Below, piece after piece: positions 15,431-23,262 of a stretch of 27,866 nt of DNA. The stretch is from Bacteroidales bacterium (GTDB lineage: Bacteria; Bacteroidota; Bacteroidia; Bacteroidales; UBA3824), in contig JAFYFR010000008.1 in assembly GCA_017543645.1 (NCBI GenBank), positions 1 to 27,866 of the forward strand. Reading direction: 5' to 3'. The translations under genes were made by a program, and so were the position numbers. Under the pieces are notes generated by a model. That model worked only from the letters and a program-made list of their open reading frames with translations, searched no databases and was not told the DNA's origin. Positions within the stretch are counted from its first letter, which is position 1. Every line of letters starts with the position of its first letter.

Positions 15431-15448
15431 CGTATCTAAAACGCAAAG
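15426..15448 (+). promoter_or_regulatory. Inverted repeat overlapping the Nudix-operon promoter, putative operator
   Basis: Perfect 8-bp arms CTTTGCGT (15426-15433) and ACGCAAAG (15441-15448) are separated by 7 bp (ATCTAAA). The repeat covers the second half of the -7 element and the probable transcription start, and ends 3 bp before the ATG. A dimeric winged-helix regulator bound there would block transcription. The first gene encodes such a regulator, so autoregulation is the simplest reading. Confidence 0.6.
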
Positions 15449-15451
15449 AAT

Positions 15452-16141
15452 ATGGCATTTGAATACGAATACCAACATCCAGCACTTGCCGCCGACTGCG
15501 TAGTTTTCGGGTTCGACGGCACGGCTCTAAATGTGCTTTTGATAAAACGCGCCATCGAACCGTATATCAATTGCTACGCCCTGCCCGGAGGTTTTGTGCA
15601 TATTGACGAAACCATCGACAACTGCGCCCGCCGCGAACTCTACGAGGAGACAGGATTGAAAGATGTCTACATGGAGCAGCTTTACACATTCGGCTCTATC
15701 AACCGCGACCCACGCGAGAGGGTGGTTTCGGTGGCATATTACGCCCTTGTGCGCAGTACCGACTATTTTCCGCACGGAGGCACCGACGCATCGCAGGCGG
15801 GATGGTTCAAAATCAACGAGTTACCACAGTTGGCATTCGACCACTTGACAATTCTTGAAACTGCAAAACGACGTATTCAGGGGCAAATCCGCTACCGTCC
15901 GATTGGTTTTGAACTTTTGGATTTGAAGTTTACCATGACACAGTTGCAGACACTCTATGAGGCGGTTTTGGAACGGAAATTCGACCGTAGGAACTTTTCG
16001 TCGAAGATACTCAAAACCGGTGTCCTCGACCTTTTGGACGAAAAAGTGCAGAACGTAGCACACCGCGCTCCGAGGTTAATGAGCTTTAATCGCCCTAAAT
16101 ATCAACAACTTACCGAAAAAGGATTTAATTTTGAAATCTGA
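15452..16141 (+). CDS. Nudix-domain transcriptional regulator (NrtR/AraR-like)
   Basis: A 229-residue two-domain protein. Residues about 10-140 form a Nudix domain with a fully intact signature: G47, E53, R61-E62-L63, E65-E66, G68, L69 (GFVHIDE ... RELYEETGL). Residues about 150-229 match the winged-helix domain of NrtR-type regulators (FTMTQLQTLYEAVLERKFDRRNFSSKIL, then RAPRLMSFNRPKY). Relatives sense nucleotide-linked metabolites such as ADP-ribose (NrtR) or sugars (AraR in Bacteroides) and repress adjacent operons. It leads an operon of two permeases and a HAD phosphatase, and its stop overlaps the next ATG by one base. The complete Nudix box means hydrolase activity may be retained. The ligand is unknown. 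Confidence 0.88.
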   Translation: MAFEYEYQHPALAADCVVFGFDGTALNVLLIKRAIEPYINCYALPGGFVHIDETIDNCARRELYEETGLKDVYMEQLYTFGSINRDPRERVVSVAYYALVRSTDYFPHGGTDASQAGWFKINELPQLAFDHLTILETAKRRIQGQIRYRPIGFELLDLKFTMTQLQTLYEAVLERKFDRRNFSSKILKTGVLDLLDEKVQNVAHRAPRLMSFNRPKYQQLTEKGFNFEI

Positions 16142-17070
16142 TGCGTCCTTACAGCAGCCATACTCTCGCGGGACACGCCGCAATGCTTGTAGCCAATATC
16201 ATTTGGGGATTTATGGCACCTGTCAGCAAATACGTAATGAACTTTGAATCAGTTTCTTCGTTTGCTGTAACAGGGTTCCGTGTGGCTGGCGCGTGCGTGC
16301 TGTTTTGGATTACGTCGTTATTCTTGAACAACGAAAAAGTGGAGCGTAAAGACAAAATCCGTCTGCTTTTTGCCTCGCTGCTTGCTGTAATGTTCAACCA
16401 AGGAATGTTTGTAACTGGTGTTTCGCTTACCTCGCCTGTTGACGCGTCGGTGATAACCACTTTTTTGCCGGTGGTAACGATGGTGATTTCGGCGATAATA
16501 CTCAGCGAACCAATTACTTTTCTGAAAGTCGGCGGCATTGTTCTCGGTATTTCGGGAGCGTTGATTTTGATTTTGACAGCTGCTGCATCTAACAGTGGCT
16601 CAAATATTTGGGGCGATTTGTGCTGTATTTGCGCACAGTTCAGTTTTGCCTTTTACGTGGTGCTGTTCAAAGATTTAGTAGCCAAATATTCGCCCATTAC
16701 CATTATGAAATGGATGTTTCTGTTTGCCACGCTGATATTTGTACCGTTTTTAGTGCCTGATATGGCGGCAGTTGACTATTCCACGCTTCCTTCGTCGGCG
16801 TTATGGGGCATTGCGCAGATTGTGGTAGGCGGCACGTTTATCTGCTATTTTCTTATACCAGTGGGACAGCACCGGTTGCGTCCTACGGTGGTGGTGATGT
16901 ACAACTACGTGCAGCCTTTGGTGGCAACGTCTGCCGCTATTGCAGTGGGTATGGACACGTTTTCGATATACAAAATAATAGCGGCACTGCTGATTTTTGC
17001 CGGAGTTTTTGTGGTAACGCAGAGCCGTGCCAAAGACGATGTTGTAAAAATTGATATTAAATCTGAATAA
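16141..17070 (+). CDS. EamA-family (drug/metabolite transporter superfamily) permease
   Basis: A 309-residue integral membrane protein with about ten hydrophobic segments arranged as two EamA repeats (about residues 10-148 and 160-300). The first starts AAMLVANIIWGFMAPVSKY and ends near VGGIVLGISGALILIL. The second starts WGDLCCICAQFSFAFYVVLFKD and ends near KIIAALLIFAGVFVVTQSR. DMT-superfamily permeases usually export amino acids, nucleobases, sugars or related metabolites. Its start overlaps the stop of the Nudix regulator (TGATG), indicating coupled translation, and it is followed at 8 bp by a BASS-like permease. The substrate cannot be inferred beyond likely belonging to the regulator's metabolite pathway. 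Confidence 0.9.
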   Translation: MRPYSSHTLAGHAAMLVANIIWGFMAPVSKYVMNFESVSSFAVTGFRVAGACVLFWITSLFLNNEKVERKDKIRLLFASLLAVMFNQGMFVTGVSLTSPVDASVITTFLPVVTMVISAIILSEPITFLKVGGIVLGISGALILILTAAASNSGSNIWGDLCCICAQFSFAFYVVLFKDLVAKYSPITIMKWMFLFATLIFVPFLVPDMAAVDYSTLPSSALWGIAQIVVGGTFICYFLIPVGQHRLRPTVVVMYNYVQPLVATSAAIAVGMDTFSIYKIIAALLIFAGVFVVTQSRAKDDVVKIDIKSE

Positions 17071-17078
17071 TTACTATA

Positions 17079-17993
17079 ATGAACGCAATATTTCAATTTC
17101 TCAAAAACAACGCTCTGCCAGTGGCAATGCTTACGGGAGCTGTTTTTCATAATTTTTTTTCGCAGTTTTCGTTTTTGATGCCTTACTGCCTGTTTGCCAT
17201 GCTGTTGCTGTCGTTTACCAAAGTGTCTATTCGCGAACTCAGGCCAAATAAACAGCATTTTATCCTACTCGCCATCGAAGTTTTAGGCGCGTTGGCTGTT
17301 TATTTTGCATTGTGCGGTTTTAATAAGATATTAGCTGAAAGCGTAATGGTGATAGTTCTTTGTCCTACGGCCACGGCTGCGGTAGTAATTACAACCAAAC
17401 TCGGCGGAAGCGCGGCAAGTATCACAACATACACACTTATGGCAAATCTTACAGTGGCTGTGGTTATTCCTGTGCTTTTTCCGTTGATTGAGCCGCAAGA
17501 GGGTGTGGTTTTTTGGGACGTTTTTCTCACCATATTGTCGAAAGTTTTTCCGCTTTTGGTGTGTCCGATGATTTTGGCAGAGCTGTTACGGCATTTTACA
17601 CCAAAAGTGCATGGTTTCTTGTTGAAATACAGCGGATTGTCGTTTTATATCTGGGCGTTTACACTTACCACGCTATTGGCTAAGACTGTTAAAACCATTT
17701 TGAAAACCCCTGAGAACTACCATATTGACATCATTATGGCGTTTGCGGCTTTTGTGGTGTGCATAGTGCTGTTTGTTTCGGGCAAAAAAATCGGCTCGCA
17801 TTATAACGACCGTATCAGCGCGGGTCAGGCAATAGGTCAGAAGAATACAACGTTTTCTATATGGGTGGCGCAGACCTACCTCAATCCGTTGTCATCGGTT
17901 TGCAGCGGATTTTATATTATCTTTCAGAATCTGTTCAACAGCTGGCAGTTGCAGAAAAAACGGAAGATGGAGAAGAATAATAAACAGGATTAA
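17079..17993 (+). CDS. Bile acid:sodium symporter (BASS)-like permease
   Basis: A 304-residue polytopic membrane protein with about nine to ten hydrophobic helices. The pattern fits the BASS/ACR3 fold: an N-terminal half with the crossover-like stretch VLCPTATAAVVITTKLGG, and a C-terminal half with the matching RISAGQAIGQKNTTFSIWVAQTYL. These are the two pseudo-symmetric discontinuous-helix regions where sodium and substrate bind. BASS members import bile acids, pantothenate/ketopantoate or other organic anions. A basic cytoplasmic tail (KKRKMEKNNK) ends the protein. The gene lies 8 bp after the EamA permease and 11 bp before a HAD phosphatase in the same operon. Family membership is by motif recognition; the substrate is unknown. 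Confidence 0.75.
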   Translation: MNAIFQFLKNNALPVAMLTGAVFHNFFSQFSFLMPYCLFAMLLLSFTKVSIRELRPNKQHFILLAIEVLGALAVYFALCGFNKILAESVMVIVLCPTATAAVVITTKLGGSAASITTYTLMANLTVAVVIPVLFPLIEPQEGVVFWDVFLTILSKVFPLLVCPMILAELLRHFTPKVHGFLLKYSGLSFYIWAFTLTTLLAKTVKTILKTPENYHIDIIMAFAAFVVCIVLFVSGKKIGSHYNDRISAGQAIGQKNTTFSIWVAQTYLNPLSSVCSGFYIIFQNLFNSWQLQKKRKMEKNNKQD

Positions 17994-18004
17994 TAAAATT
18001 TGAG

Positions 18005-18859
18005 ATGAAAACTCCCGTAGCATTGATTTATGATTTCGACGGCACGCTTTCGCCGGGGAATATGCAGGAATTCGGTTTTATAAGTGCCATTGGTACAGAT
18101 AAATCGGATTTTTGGAAAAGAAATAACCAGCTCTCGGAGCAGAACGATGCCAGCGGTATTCTCTGCTATATGTACCTTATGGTCGAGGAGGCTCGCAAAA
18201 ACGGTATCAAGCTTACTCGAGAGGCGTTTCGTCAGTTTGGCAGTCGTGTTAAACTCTACGAAGGCGTGAAAGATTGGTTTGCTAATATCAACGCTTACGG
18301 CAAGTCTATCGGCTTGGAGGTCAAGCACTATATAAATTCTTCGGGGCTTAGGGAGATGATCGAGGGGTCGTGCATTGCCTCTGAATTTGAGAATATTTAC
18401 GCCTGTTCTTTTCTTTACAATGAGGATGGCAACGCTTTCTGGCCTGCTGTGGCTGTGGATTATACTGCAAAAACACAGTTTCTATTTAAAATAAACAAAG
18501 GAATCAAGGAGATTTCGGACAATGTGCGTATCAACCAGTATATTCCTGAGGATGAGCGTGCTATGCCGTTTCAAAATATGATTTATTTTGGCGACGGCGA
18601 AACCGATATTCCAAGTATGAAGATGGTGAAAGACCACGGCGGACACTCAATAGCTGTATACAAGCCCGGAGATAAAGCCAAACGTGCTGTGGCTGAGCGG
18701 CTTATTAACGAACAGCGTGTAAACTTCGCTTGTCCTGCCAACTACTCCACCGACAAGTCGCTCTTTAAGATTGTCAGGCGTATTCTCGACAAAATCAAGG
18801 CTGATGATGATTTCAACCGTCTTGTCAAGGTAAACCAGAAACGCATCGGACGTTGCTGA
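18005..18859 (+). CDS. HAD-superfamily phosphatase
   Basis: A 284-residue cytoplasmic haloacid-dehalogenase-fold hydrolase. Motif I is YDFDGTLSPGN (nucleophile D10, acid/base D12), motif II the serine of HYINSSGLREMIEG, and motif IV IYFGDGETDIPSMK (D197, D201), with a lysine region between. A helical cap is inserted after motif I (about residues 25-95). The organisation resembles phosphoserine-phosphatase-like HAD proteins, but the substrate is not predictable. As last gene of the Nudix-EamA-BASS operon it may dephosphorylate a metabolite handled by the two permeases. It is convergent with the nitroreductase gene, with the stop codons directly adjacent and no visible terminator. Confidence 0.85.
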   Translation: MKTPVALIYDFDGTLSPGNMQEFGFISAIGTDKSDFWKRNNQLSEQNDASGILCYMYLMVEEARKNGIKLTREAFRQFGSRVKLYEGVKDWFANINAYGKSIGLEVKHYINSSGLREMIEGSCIASEFENIYACSFLYNEDGNAFWPAVAVDYTAKTQFLFKINKGIKEISDNVRINQYIPEDERAMPFQNMIYFGDGETDIPSMKMVKDHGGHSIAVYKPGDKAKRAVAERLINEQRVNFACPANYSTDKSLFKIVRRILDKIKADDDFNRLVKVNQKRIGRC

Positions 18860-18860
18860 T

Positions 18861-19604
18861 TTACTCCATCTTAAAACTTTTCTTTACAAAGTCGAGGTAT
18901 TTTTTTGAAAAAATAGCACCAGATTCCTTAGTGTAGCGGCGTTGTGTGAAAACTTCAGCCAAGTTGCTGAGGTTGTTTTGCTTTACAATATCCTTGAGTT
19001 TTTCGAGATTCTCAAAATCGTTGTAATATTTGTTTATATCGTCGTCGGTGTATTCTTTGTAAGTTTCAAAATGTAGGACAGCTTGATAGGGGAGGCGTTC
19101 GGTTGGGTCGGGATTTTCGTCAGGGTAACCGGCGGTCATTGTAACAACTGGCACAACGCCATTTGGCAGGTTCAAAACTTTTGCAATTTCTTCGGCGTTG
19201 TACATCGTAGTGCCTAAGAAACATATTCCGAGACCTGCGTATTCTGCCTCCACAGCGGCATTTTCGGCGGCAATTATAGTGTCGGTGACGGCTGAGGAAA
19301 ACCATAAGAAATTATCAAAGCACGGTTCTGTTCCACGTAGGCGGCACCAGTGCGAAAATCTGTTGATGTCGGCGCAGAATGTGAACACCAACGGCGCGTG
19401 TGCTATCATCGGCTGGTTAAAATGCAGCGGCATAAGCTGTTGCTTGATTTTTGGTTGTGTTGTTAGCACAATGCTGTATAGCTGCATATTGCCTGTATTG
19501 CTTCCTCGTACTGCCGAGTTGACAATTCTCAAAATTATGTCGTCGTCAATAGTTCTGGTTGAGTATTTTCGGATGCTTACGTGATTGTTGATGATACTGT
19601 GCAT
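18861..19604 (-). CDS. Nitroreductase-family flavoprotein
   Basis: A 247-residue FMN-dependent oxidoreductase of the nitroreductase superfamily. The N-terminal SIRKYSTRTIDDDIILRIVNSAVRGSNTGNMQ holds the typical R/S FMN-binding pattern. The middle segment AENAAVEAEYAGLGICFLGT and VLNLPNGVVPVVTMTAGYPDENP are the usual helix and flavin-phosphate regions. Members reduce nitro compounds, quinones or flavins with NAD(P)H; the physiological substrate here is unknown. The gene follows yjbQ by 14 bp on the same strand, so the two are likely cotranscribed. The C-terminal ~50 residues (NKYYNDFENLEKLK to the end) form the extended tail of the NfsA/NfrA-like subgroup. Confidence 0.9.
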   Translation of the reverse strand: MHSIINNHVSIRKYSTRTIDDDIILRIVNSAVRGSNTGNMQLYSIVLTTQPKIKQQLMPLHFNQPMIAHAPLVFTFCADINRFSHWCRLRGTEPCFDNFLWFSSAVTDTIIAAENAAVEAEYAGLGICFLGTTMYNAEEIAKVLNLPNGVVPVVTMTAGYPDENPDPTERLPYQAVLHFETYKEYTDDDINKYYNDFENLEKLKDIVKQNNLSNLAEVFTQRRYTKESGAIFSKKYLDFVKKSFKME

Positions 19605-19618
19605 TTTGTTATAATTAT

Positions 19619-20026
19619 TTAGTAATAAATGGTGGCTGTTAGATGTCGGTTGCCGCCGTAGTTTCTAAATTCGCAAAGGTAGACACCCTGCCAAGTGCCC
19701 AAGTCTAAACGACCGTTGGCGATGGGAATGTTGAGCGAAACGCCCATGAGCGAAGATTTGAAATGTGCCGGCATATCATCGGAGCCTTCCAAGTCGTGCG
19801 AATAGTTAGCGTTTTCGGGAATCAGGCGGTCAGAAATGCCTTCCATGTCGTACCTTACCGACGGGTCGGCGTTTTCGTTGATGCTCAGCGCCGCCGAAGT
19901 ATGCTTCAAAAATAGGTTTAGCATTCCGGCTTTGGGCAGTTCGCCAAGTTGTTCGAGTATATATTTTGTTATCAGGTGATAACCTCGGTTCACTGCCGGT
20001 AGTGTTATATTTTTTTGTATTACCAT
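19619..20026 (-). CDS. YjbQ family protein (UPF0047, secondary thiamine-phosphate synthase type)
   Basis: A 135-residue protein matching the YjbQ/UPF0047 family along its full length. Conserved segments are LFLKHTSAALSINENADPSV (with H42), YSHDLEGSDDMPAHFKSSLMG (H77, H88) and LDLGTWQGVYLCEFRNYGG. The three histidines form the probable metal or active site of the trimeric fold. Some members have weak thiamine-phosphate-synthase activity in vitro, but the physiological role is unsettled. It is the first gene of a probable pair with the nitroreductase and is divergent from the MerR-type regulator. On the minus strand a GATATTTG sequence upstream is an imperfect -7 element. Confidence 0.93.
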   Translation of the reverse strand: MVIQKNITLPAVNRGYHLITKYILEQLGELPKAGMLNLFLKHTSAALSINENADPSVRYDMEGISDRLIPENANYSHDLEGSDDMPAHFKSSLMGVSLNIPIANGRLDLGTWQGVYLCEFRNYGGNRHLTATIYY

Positions 20027-20134
20027 CTTCTTCTACAATAATCTCGTTTGTGTTTGATTTTACAAATATCCAAAATTTTTTTTACTTTGTATCTTTAAAT
20101 CTCGAAAAAAGAGAAAAATTAATATTGTTTTTTG

Positions 20135-20142
20135 TAGATTTG
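20135..20142 (+). promoter_or_regulatory. -7 promoter element of the MerR-type regulator
   Basis: TAGATTTG is a consensus -7 element 20 bp before the ATG at 20163. It overlaps an in-frame GTG at 20142, which therefore cannot be the start codon. Confidence 0.65.
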
Positions 20143-20162
20143 TGCCGTATTCAACAATTATT

Positions 20163-21032
20163 ATGCAGTATTCGATTAAGGAAATAGCAAATATCACCGG
20201 TGTAAATGCTTTTACCATACGCATTTGGGAAAAACGTTACAACCTTACTTCTCCCTCGCGCACCGACACCAACATCAGAATCTATTCGCAAGACGATTTG
20301 CACAGGATACTTGCCGTGGCTATGCTTGTAAAGCGTGGTTTTAAGATTTCGGAAGTGGCGCGGCTATCGTCGCAACAATTGGATGAGAAACTCCGCACCT
20401 TTGAAACCATGAACGACGATTCGGACTCGAAGATTAACGCCCTGCTCTCTGCCGCCGACAAGTTCGACGAGCAACAGTTCGATAAGATTGTAAACAGGGA
20501 GATTCTCTCGTCGGGTTTTGAAAACGCTATGACAGAGACTATTATCCCTATGGTGGCGGCGTTGGAACAAAAATGGATTCTTAGTCCTATATATCAGAGT
20601 GTTAAGCAGTTTGCCTACGACCTTGTCCGCCGCAAGATAATCCTTGCTGCCGACAATGAGCCTATTCATCATGGCAGTGATAAATTTTTGATATTTTCTG
20701 CCCGTCCCGATGATTGCGAGATGGTTTTGATTTTTGTGGCATATATCATAAAGAAATATAAGTTTCCAGTAGTTTTTATTGGTGAAAACATCTCTATCGA
20801 AACTGCCGAACTTACCGCTTCCTCCGCCGGTTGCAATCATATTGTATTAGCCGACAAAATTTATCCCAACGAGGAAAACCTCTCTCCGCTGTTGTCGCAA
20901 TTTGACAAATCGTTTCAGGAAAAGAATAAATATTTTATCGGAAACAATTCTAACATAAGCGGTTACAAGTGCCATACTTTTTCCACTGTAAAAATGTTTG
21001 CCGATTATCTTGTCCGCTTGTCGCAAAAATGA
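20163..21032 (+). CDS. MerR-family regulator with degenerate cobalamin-binding-like domain
   Basis: A 289-residue regulator. Residues 1-70 form the MerR winged helix (YSIKEIANITGVNAFTIRIWEKRY, NIRIYSQDDL). Residues about 95-165 match the four-helix cap and residues about 173-285 the Rossmann-like B12-binding fold of CarH/LitR-type proteins. The W of the Wx9EH motif is kept (W138), but EH is replaced by K148-Q149. The histidine of the DxHxxG motif is C185 and its glycine is V188. Cobalamin coordination is therefore unlikely in the usual way. It is divergent from yjbQ and followed by recG, which has its own promoter. The regulated genes and any ligand are unknown. Confidence 0.85.
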   Translation: MQYSIKEIANITGVNAFTIRIWEKRYNLTSPSRTDTNIRIYSQDDLHRILAVAMLVKRGFKISEVARLSSQQLDEKLRTFETMNDDSDSKINALLSAADKFDEQQFDKIVNREILSSGFENAMTETIIPMVAALEQKWILSPIYQSVKQFAYDLVRRKIILAADNEPIHHGSDKFLIFSARPDDCEMVLIFVAYIIKKYKFPVVFIGENISIETAELTASSAGCNHIVLADKIYPNEENLSPLLSQFDKSFQEKNKYFIGNNSNISGYKCHTFSTVKMFADYLVRLSQK

Positions 21033-21040
21033 TACTTTTG
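21009..21040 (+). promoter_or_regulatory. Bacteroidota promoter of recG, overlapping the end of the MerR-type gene
   Basis: CTTG (21009-21012, three of four consensus bases) and TACTTTTG (21033-21040, perfect) are separated by 20 bp. The -7 element begins one base after the upstream stop codon. The leader to the TTG start is about 27 nt. Confidence 0.65.
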
Positions 21041-21073
21041 TGTTTCGTTTTTAACCAAATTAATTAGAGAGAT

Positions 21074-23170
21074 TTGCAACTCGATACCGACATCAAGTTT
21101 TTGCCCGGAGTAGGGACTGCCAAGGCGGAAAACCTTGCAAAGGAATTGAATATCAAGACTTTTGAAGACCTTGCGTATTATTTCCCCTATAAATATATCG
21201 ACCGTAGCAAGTTTTATTACACCACTGACATACACAGTGCCGACATTGCAGTCCAGCTCAAAGGCGTGATTGGCAATTTTAAAAAGCAGGGTGCAAAGTT
21301 CAAAGAGCATCTTACCGCCACCTTTACCGACAGCAGAGGAAGGATAGAGTTGGTGTGGTTCAAGAGTTTCGACTGGATAATGCAGAGTATCGTTCCCGGC
21401 AAGGAGTACATAATTTTTGGAAAACCGACTTTTTATCAGGGCTGGTCGATAGCGCATCCCGAAATCGAAGACCCTTTGAAAGCCGAAAAAAGCGTAACAT
21501 CGCAGTTTTATCCGCAGTACACCACCAACGAGGCACTCAAAAGCAGCAAGTTAAACAGCCGCGCAATCCAAAAACTCCAACAGACTTTCTGGAGCAAGGT
21601 AACGTCCCCGTTTCCTGAAACTTTGCCACAATATATTATATCTAATTATAACCTTATGCCGCTTACCGAGGCTTTGCGGAATATTCATTTTCCTAAAGAC
21701 GATGAAACGCTTGCCAAGGCAAAGTTCAGACTCAAATTCGAAGAGTTGTTTTATATCCAGCTCAACATTCTGAGTATCAAACATGCCAAGAATCTCAAAA
21801 GCCGTGGTTTTGTGTTCAAGAATATCGGCTATTGTTTCAATACTTTTTACAACAAGCATCTGCCGTTCAGCCTTACAGGTGCTCAAAAGAGGGTTATTAA
21901 GGAGATTCGGGCGGATTTTCTCACAGGTCGTCAGTGCAACAGGCTTTTGCAGGGCGACGTGGGCAGCGGAAAGACCCTTGTGGCACTGATGAGTATGCTT
22001 ATAGCCTTGGACAATGGTTTTCAGGCGTGTTTGATGGCTCCTACCGAAATACTTGCTACTCAGCATTTTGCCACTATCACTGATTTGCTTGGCGATATGG
22101 ATGTTACTGTTGCTTTGCTTACAGGCAGCACCCCCGCCAAAATGCGCCGTTCAATTCATGAGAATCTACAAAACGGCTCTCTGAATATCCTTATCGGCAC
22201 TCACGCCCTTATCGAAGACGATGTAAAGTTTCAAAACCTCGGACTTGCCATTATCGACGAGCAGCACCGTTTCGGAGTGGCTCAACGCGCCAAACTCTAT
22301 CAAAAAAATATCACTCCGCCCCATATTATTGTTATGACCGCCACGCCTATTCCGAGAACACTTTCAATGACGCTTTACGGCGATTTGGACGTTTCGGTTA
22401 TCGACGAGCTTCCACCCGGACGAAAACCTGTAAAAACATTCCATTCGTTTGATTCTAAACGGCTTATGGTGTTCAAATTTATGCGCGACCGTATTGCCGA
22501 AGGTCATCAGGTGTATGTGGTGTATCCGCTTATTGAGGAATCTAAAAATCTTGACTATAAAGACCTTACCGACGGATATGAGTCTATCTGCCGTGCATTT
22601 CCGCCCCCACAGTATGCTGTAAGTGTGGTTCACGGACGAATGAAACCTGAGGAGAAAGACAAGGCTATGCAGCTTTTTGCCAAGGGCGTTACACAGATAA
22701 TGGTGGCTACGACGGTTATTGAGGTGGGTGTCAACGTTCCCAACGCCACTACCATGGTGATTGAGAGCGCGGAAAAGTTTGGGCTTTCGGCACTTCATCA
22801 GCTGCGAGGACGTGTCGGCAGGGGAGGAGACCAGAGCTACTGCATACTCATGACCGACTACAAGCTCTCTGCCGATGCCAAAAAACGCATCGAAACCATG
22901 TGCCGAACCACCGACGGCTTTGAAATTTCAGAAGAAGACCTCAAGATGCGGGGCCCTGGCGATATGGACGGAACTCAGCAGAGCGGCACGCCAGTTCAGC
23001 TCAGAATAGCCGATTTAGCCCGTGACGGTCAGATACTTATGTCGGCACGTAACGCTGCCTCCGATGTGCTATCTGCCGACCCACTGCTCGCGGCTCAACA
23101 AAATTATGTTATCAAAGTCCGTCAGTACAAGCTATTTAGCAAAGACGACAACTGGAGCAGAATTTCTTAA
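21074..23170 (+). CDS. recG: ATP-dependent DNA helicase RecG
   Basis: A 698-residue superfamily 2 helicase that remodels stalled replication forks and Holliday junctions. An N-terminal wedge/OB domain (about 1-250, opening with DIKFLPGVGTAKAENLAKEL) precedes the helicase core. Walker A is GDVGSGKT (294-301), Walker B DEQH (395-398, IIDEQHRFGVAQR), motif III TATPIPRT, and motif VI QLRGRVGRGGDQSYC. The C-terminal segment GPGDMDGTQQSGTP is the RecG TRG region. The start is a TTG at 21074. An in-frame stop at 21065-21067 excludes anything upstream, and the next in-frame ATG would delete the conserved N-terminal LPGVG segment. TTG initiation therefore seems real. Confidence 0.96.
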   Translation: MQLDTDIKFLPGVGTAKAENLAKELNIKTFEDLAYYFPYKYIDRSKFYYTTDIHSADIAVQLKGVIGNFKKQGAKFKEHLTATFTDSRGRIELVWFKSFDWIMQSIVPGKEYIIFGKPTFYQGWSIAHPEIEDPLKAEKSVTSQFYPQYTTNEALKSSKLNSRAIQKLQQTFWSKVTSPFPETLPQYIISNYNLMPLTEALRNIHFPKDDETLAKAKFRLKFEELFYIQLNILSIKHAKNLKSRGFVFKNIGYCFNTFYNKHLPFSLTGAQKRVIKEIRADFLTGRQCNRLLQGDVGSGKTLVALMSMLIALDNGFQACLMAPTEILATQHFATITDLLGDMDVTVALLTGSTPAKMRRSIHENLQNGSLNILIGTHALIEDDVKFQNLGLAIIDEQHRFGVAQRAKLYQKNITPPHIIVMTATPIPRTLSMTLYGDLDVSVIDELPPGRKPVKTFHSFDSKRLMVFKFMRDRIAEGHQVYVVYPLIEESKNLDYKDLTDGYESICRAFPPPQYAVSVVHGRMKPEEKDKAMQLFAKGVTQIMVATTVIEVGVNVPNATTMVIESAEKFGLSALHQLRGRVGRGGDQSYCILMTDYKLSADAKKRIETMCRTTDGFEISEEDLKMRGPGDMDGTQQSGTPVQLRIADLARDGQILMSARNAASDVLSADPLLAAQQNYVIKVRQYKLFSKDDNWSRIS

Positions 23171-23234
23171 CATTAGTAGCCAAAAATTGATGGTAATTTC
23201 TTTCAAAAGATGTAGTTATTTTTTAATTTTGTTT

Positions 23235-23242
23235 TATTTTTG
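23235..23242 (+). promoter_or_regulatory. -7 promoter element of the phosphatase pair
   Basis: TATTTTTG (followed by CC) is a consensus -7 element 20 bp before the ATG at 23263. No clear TTTG lies at the expected upstream spacing. Confidence 0.55.
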
Positions 23243-23262
23243 CCACGCTACTATTTGTTGAT

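Noticed and set aside
20142..20162. GTG start for the MerR-type regulator
   Set aside because: It overlaps the -7 element at 20135-20142, and MerR proteins start close to the YSIKEIA helix.
21551..22066. 171-codon minus-strand open frame inside recG
   Set aside because: It is antisense to conserved helicase motifs and has no recognisable protein features.
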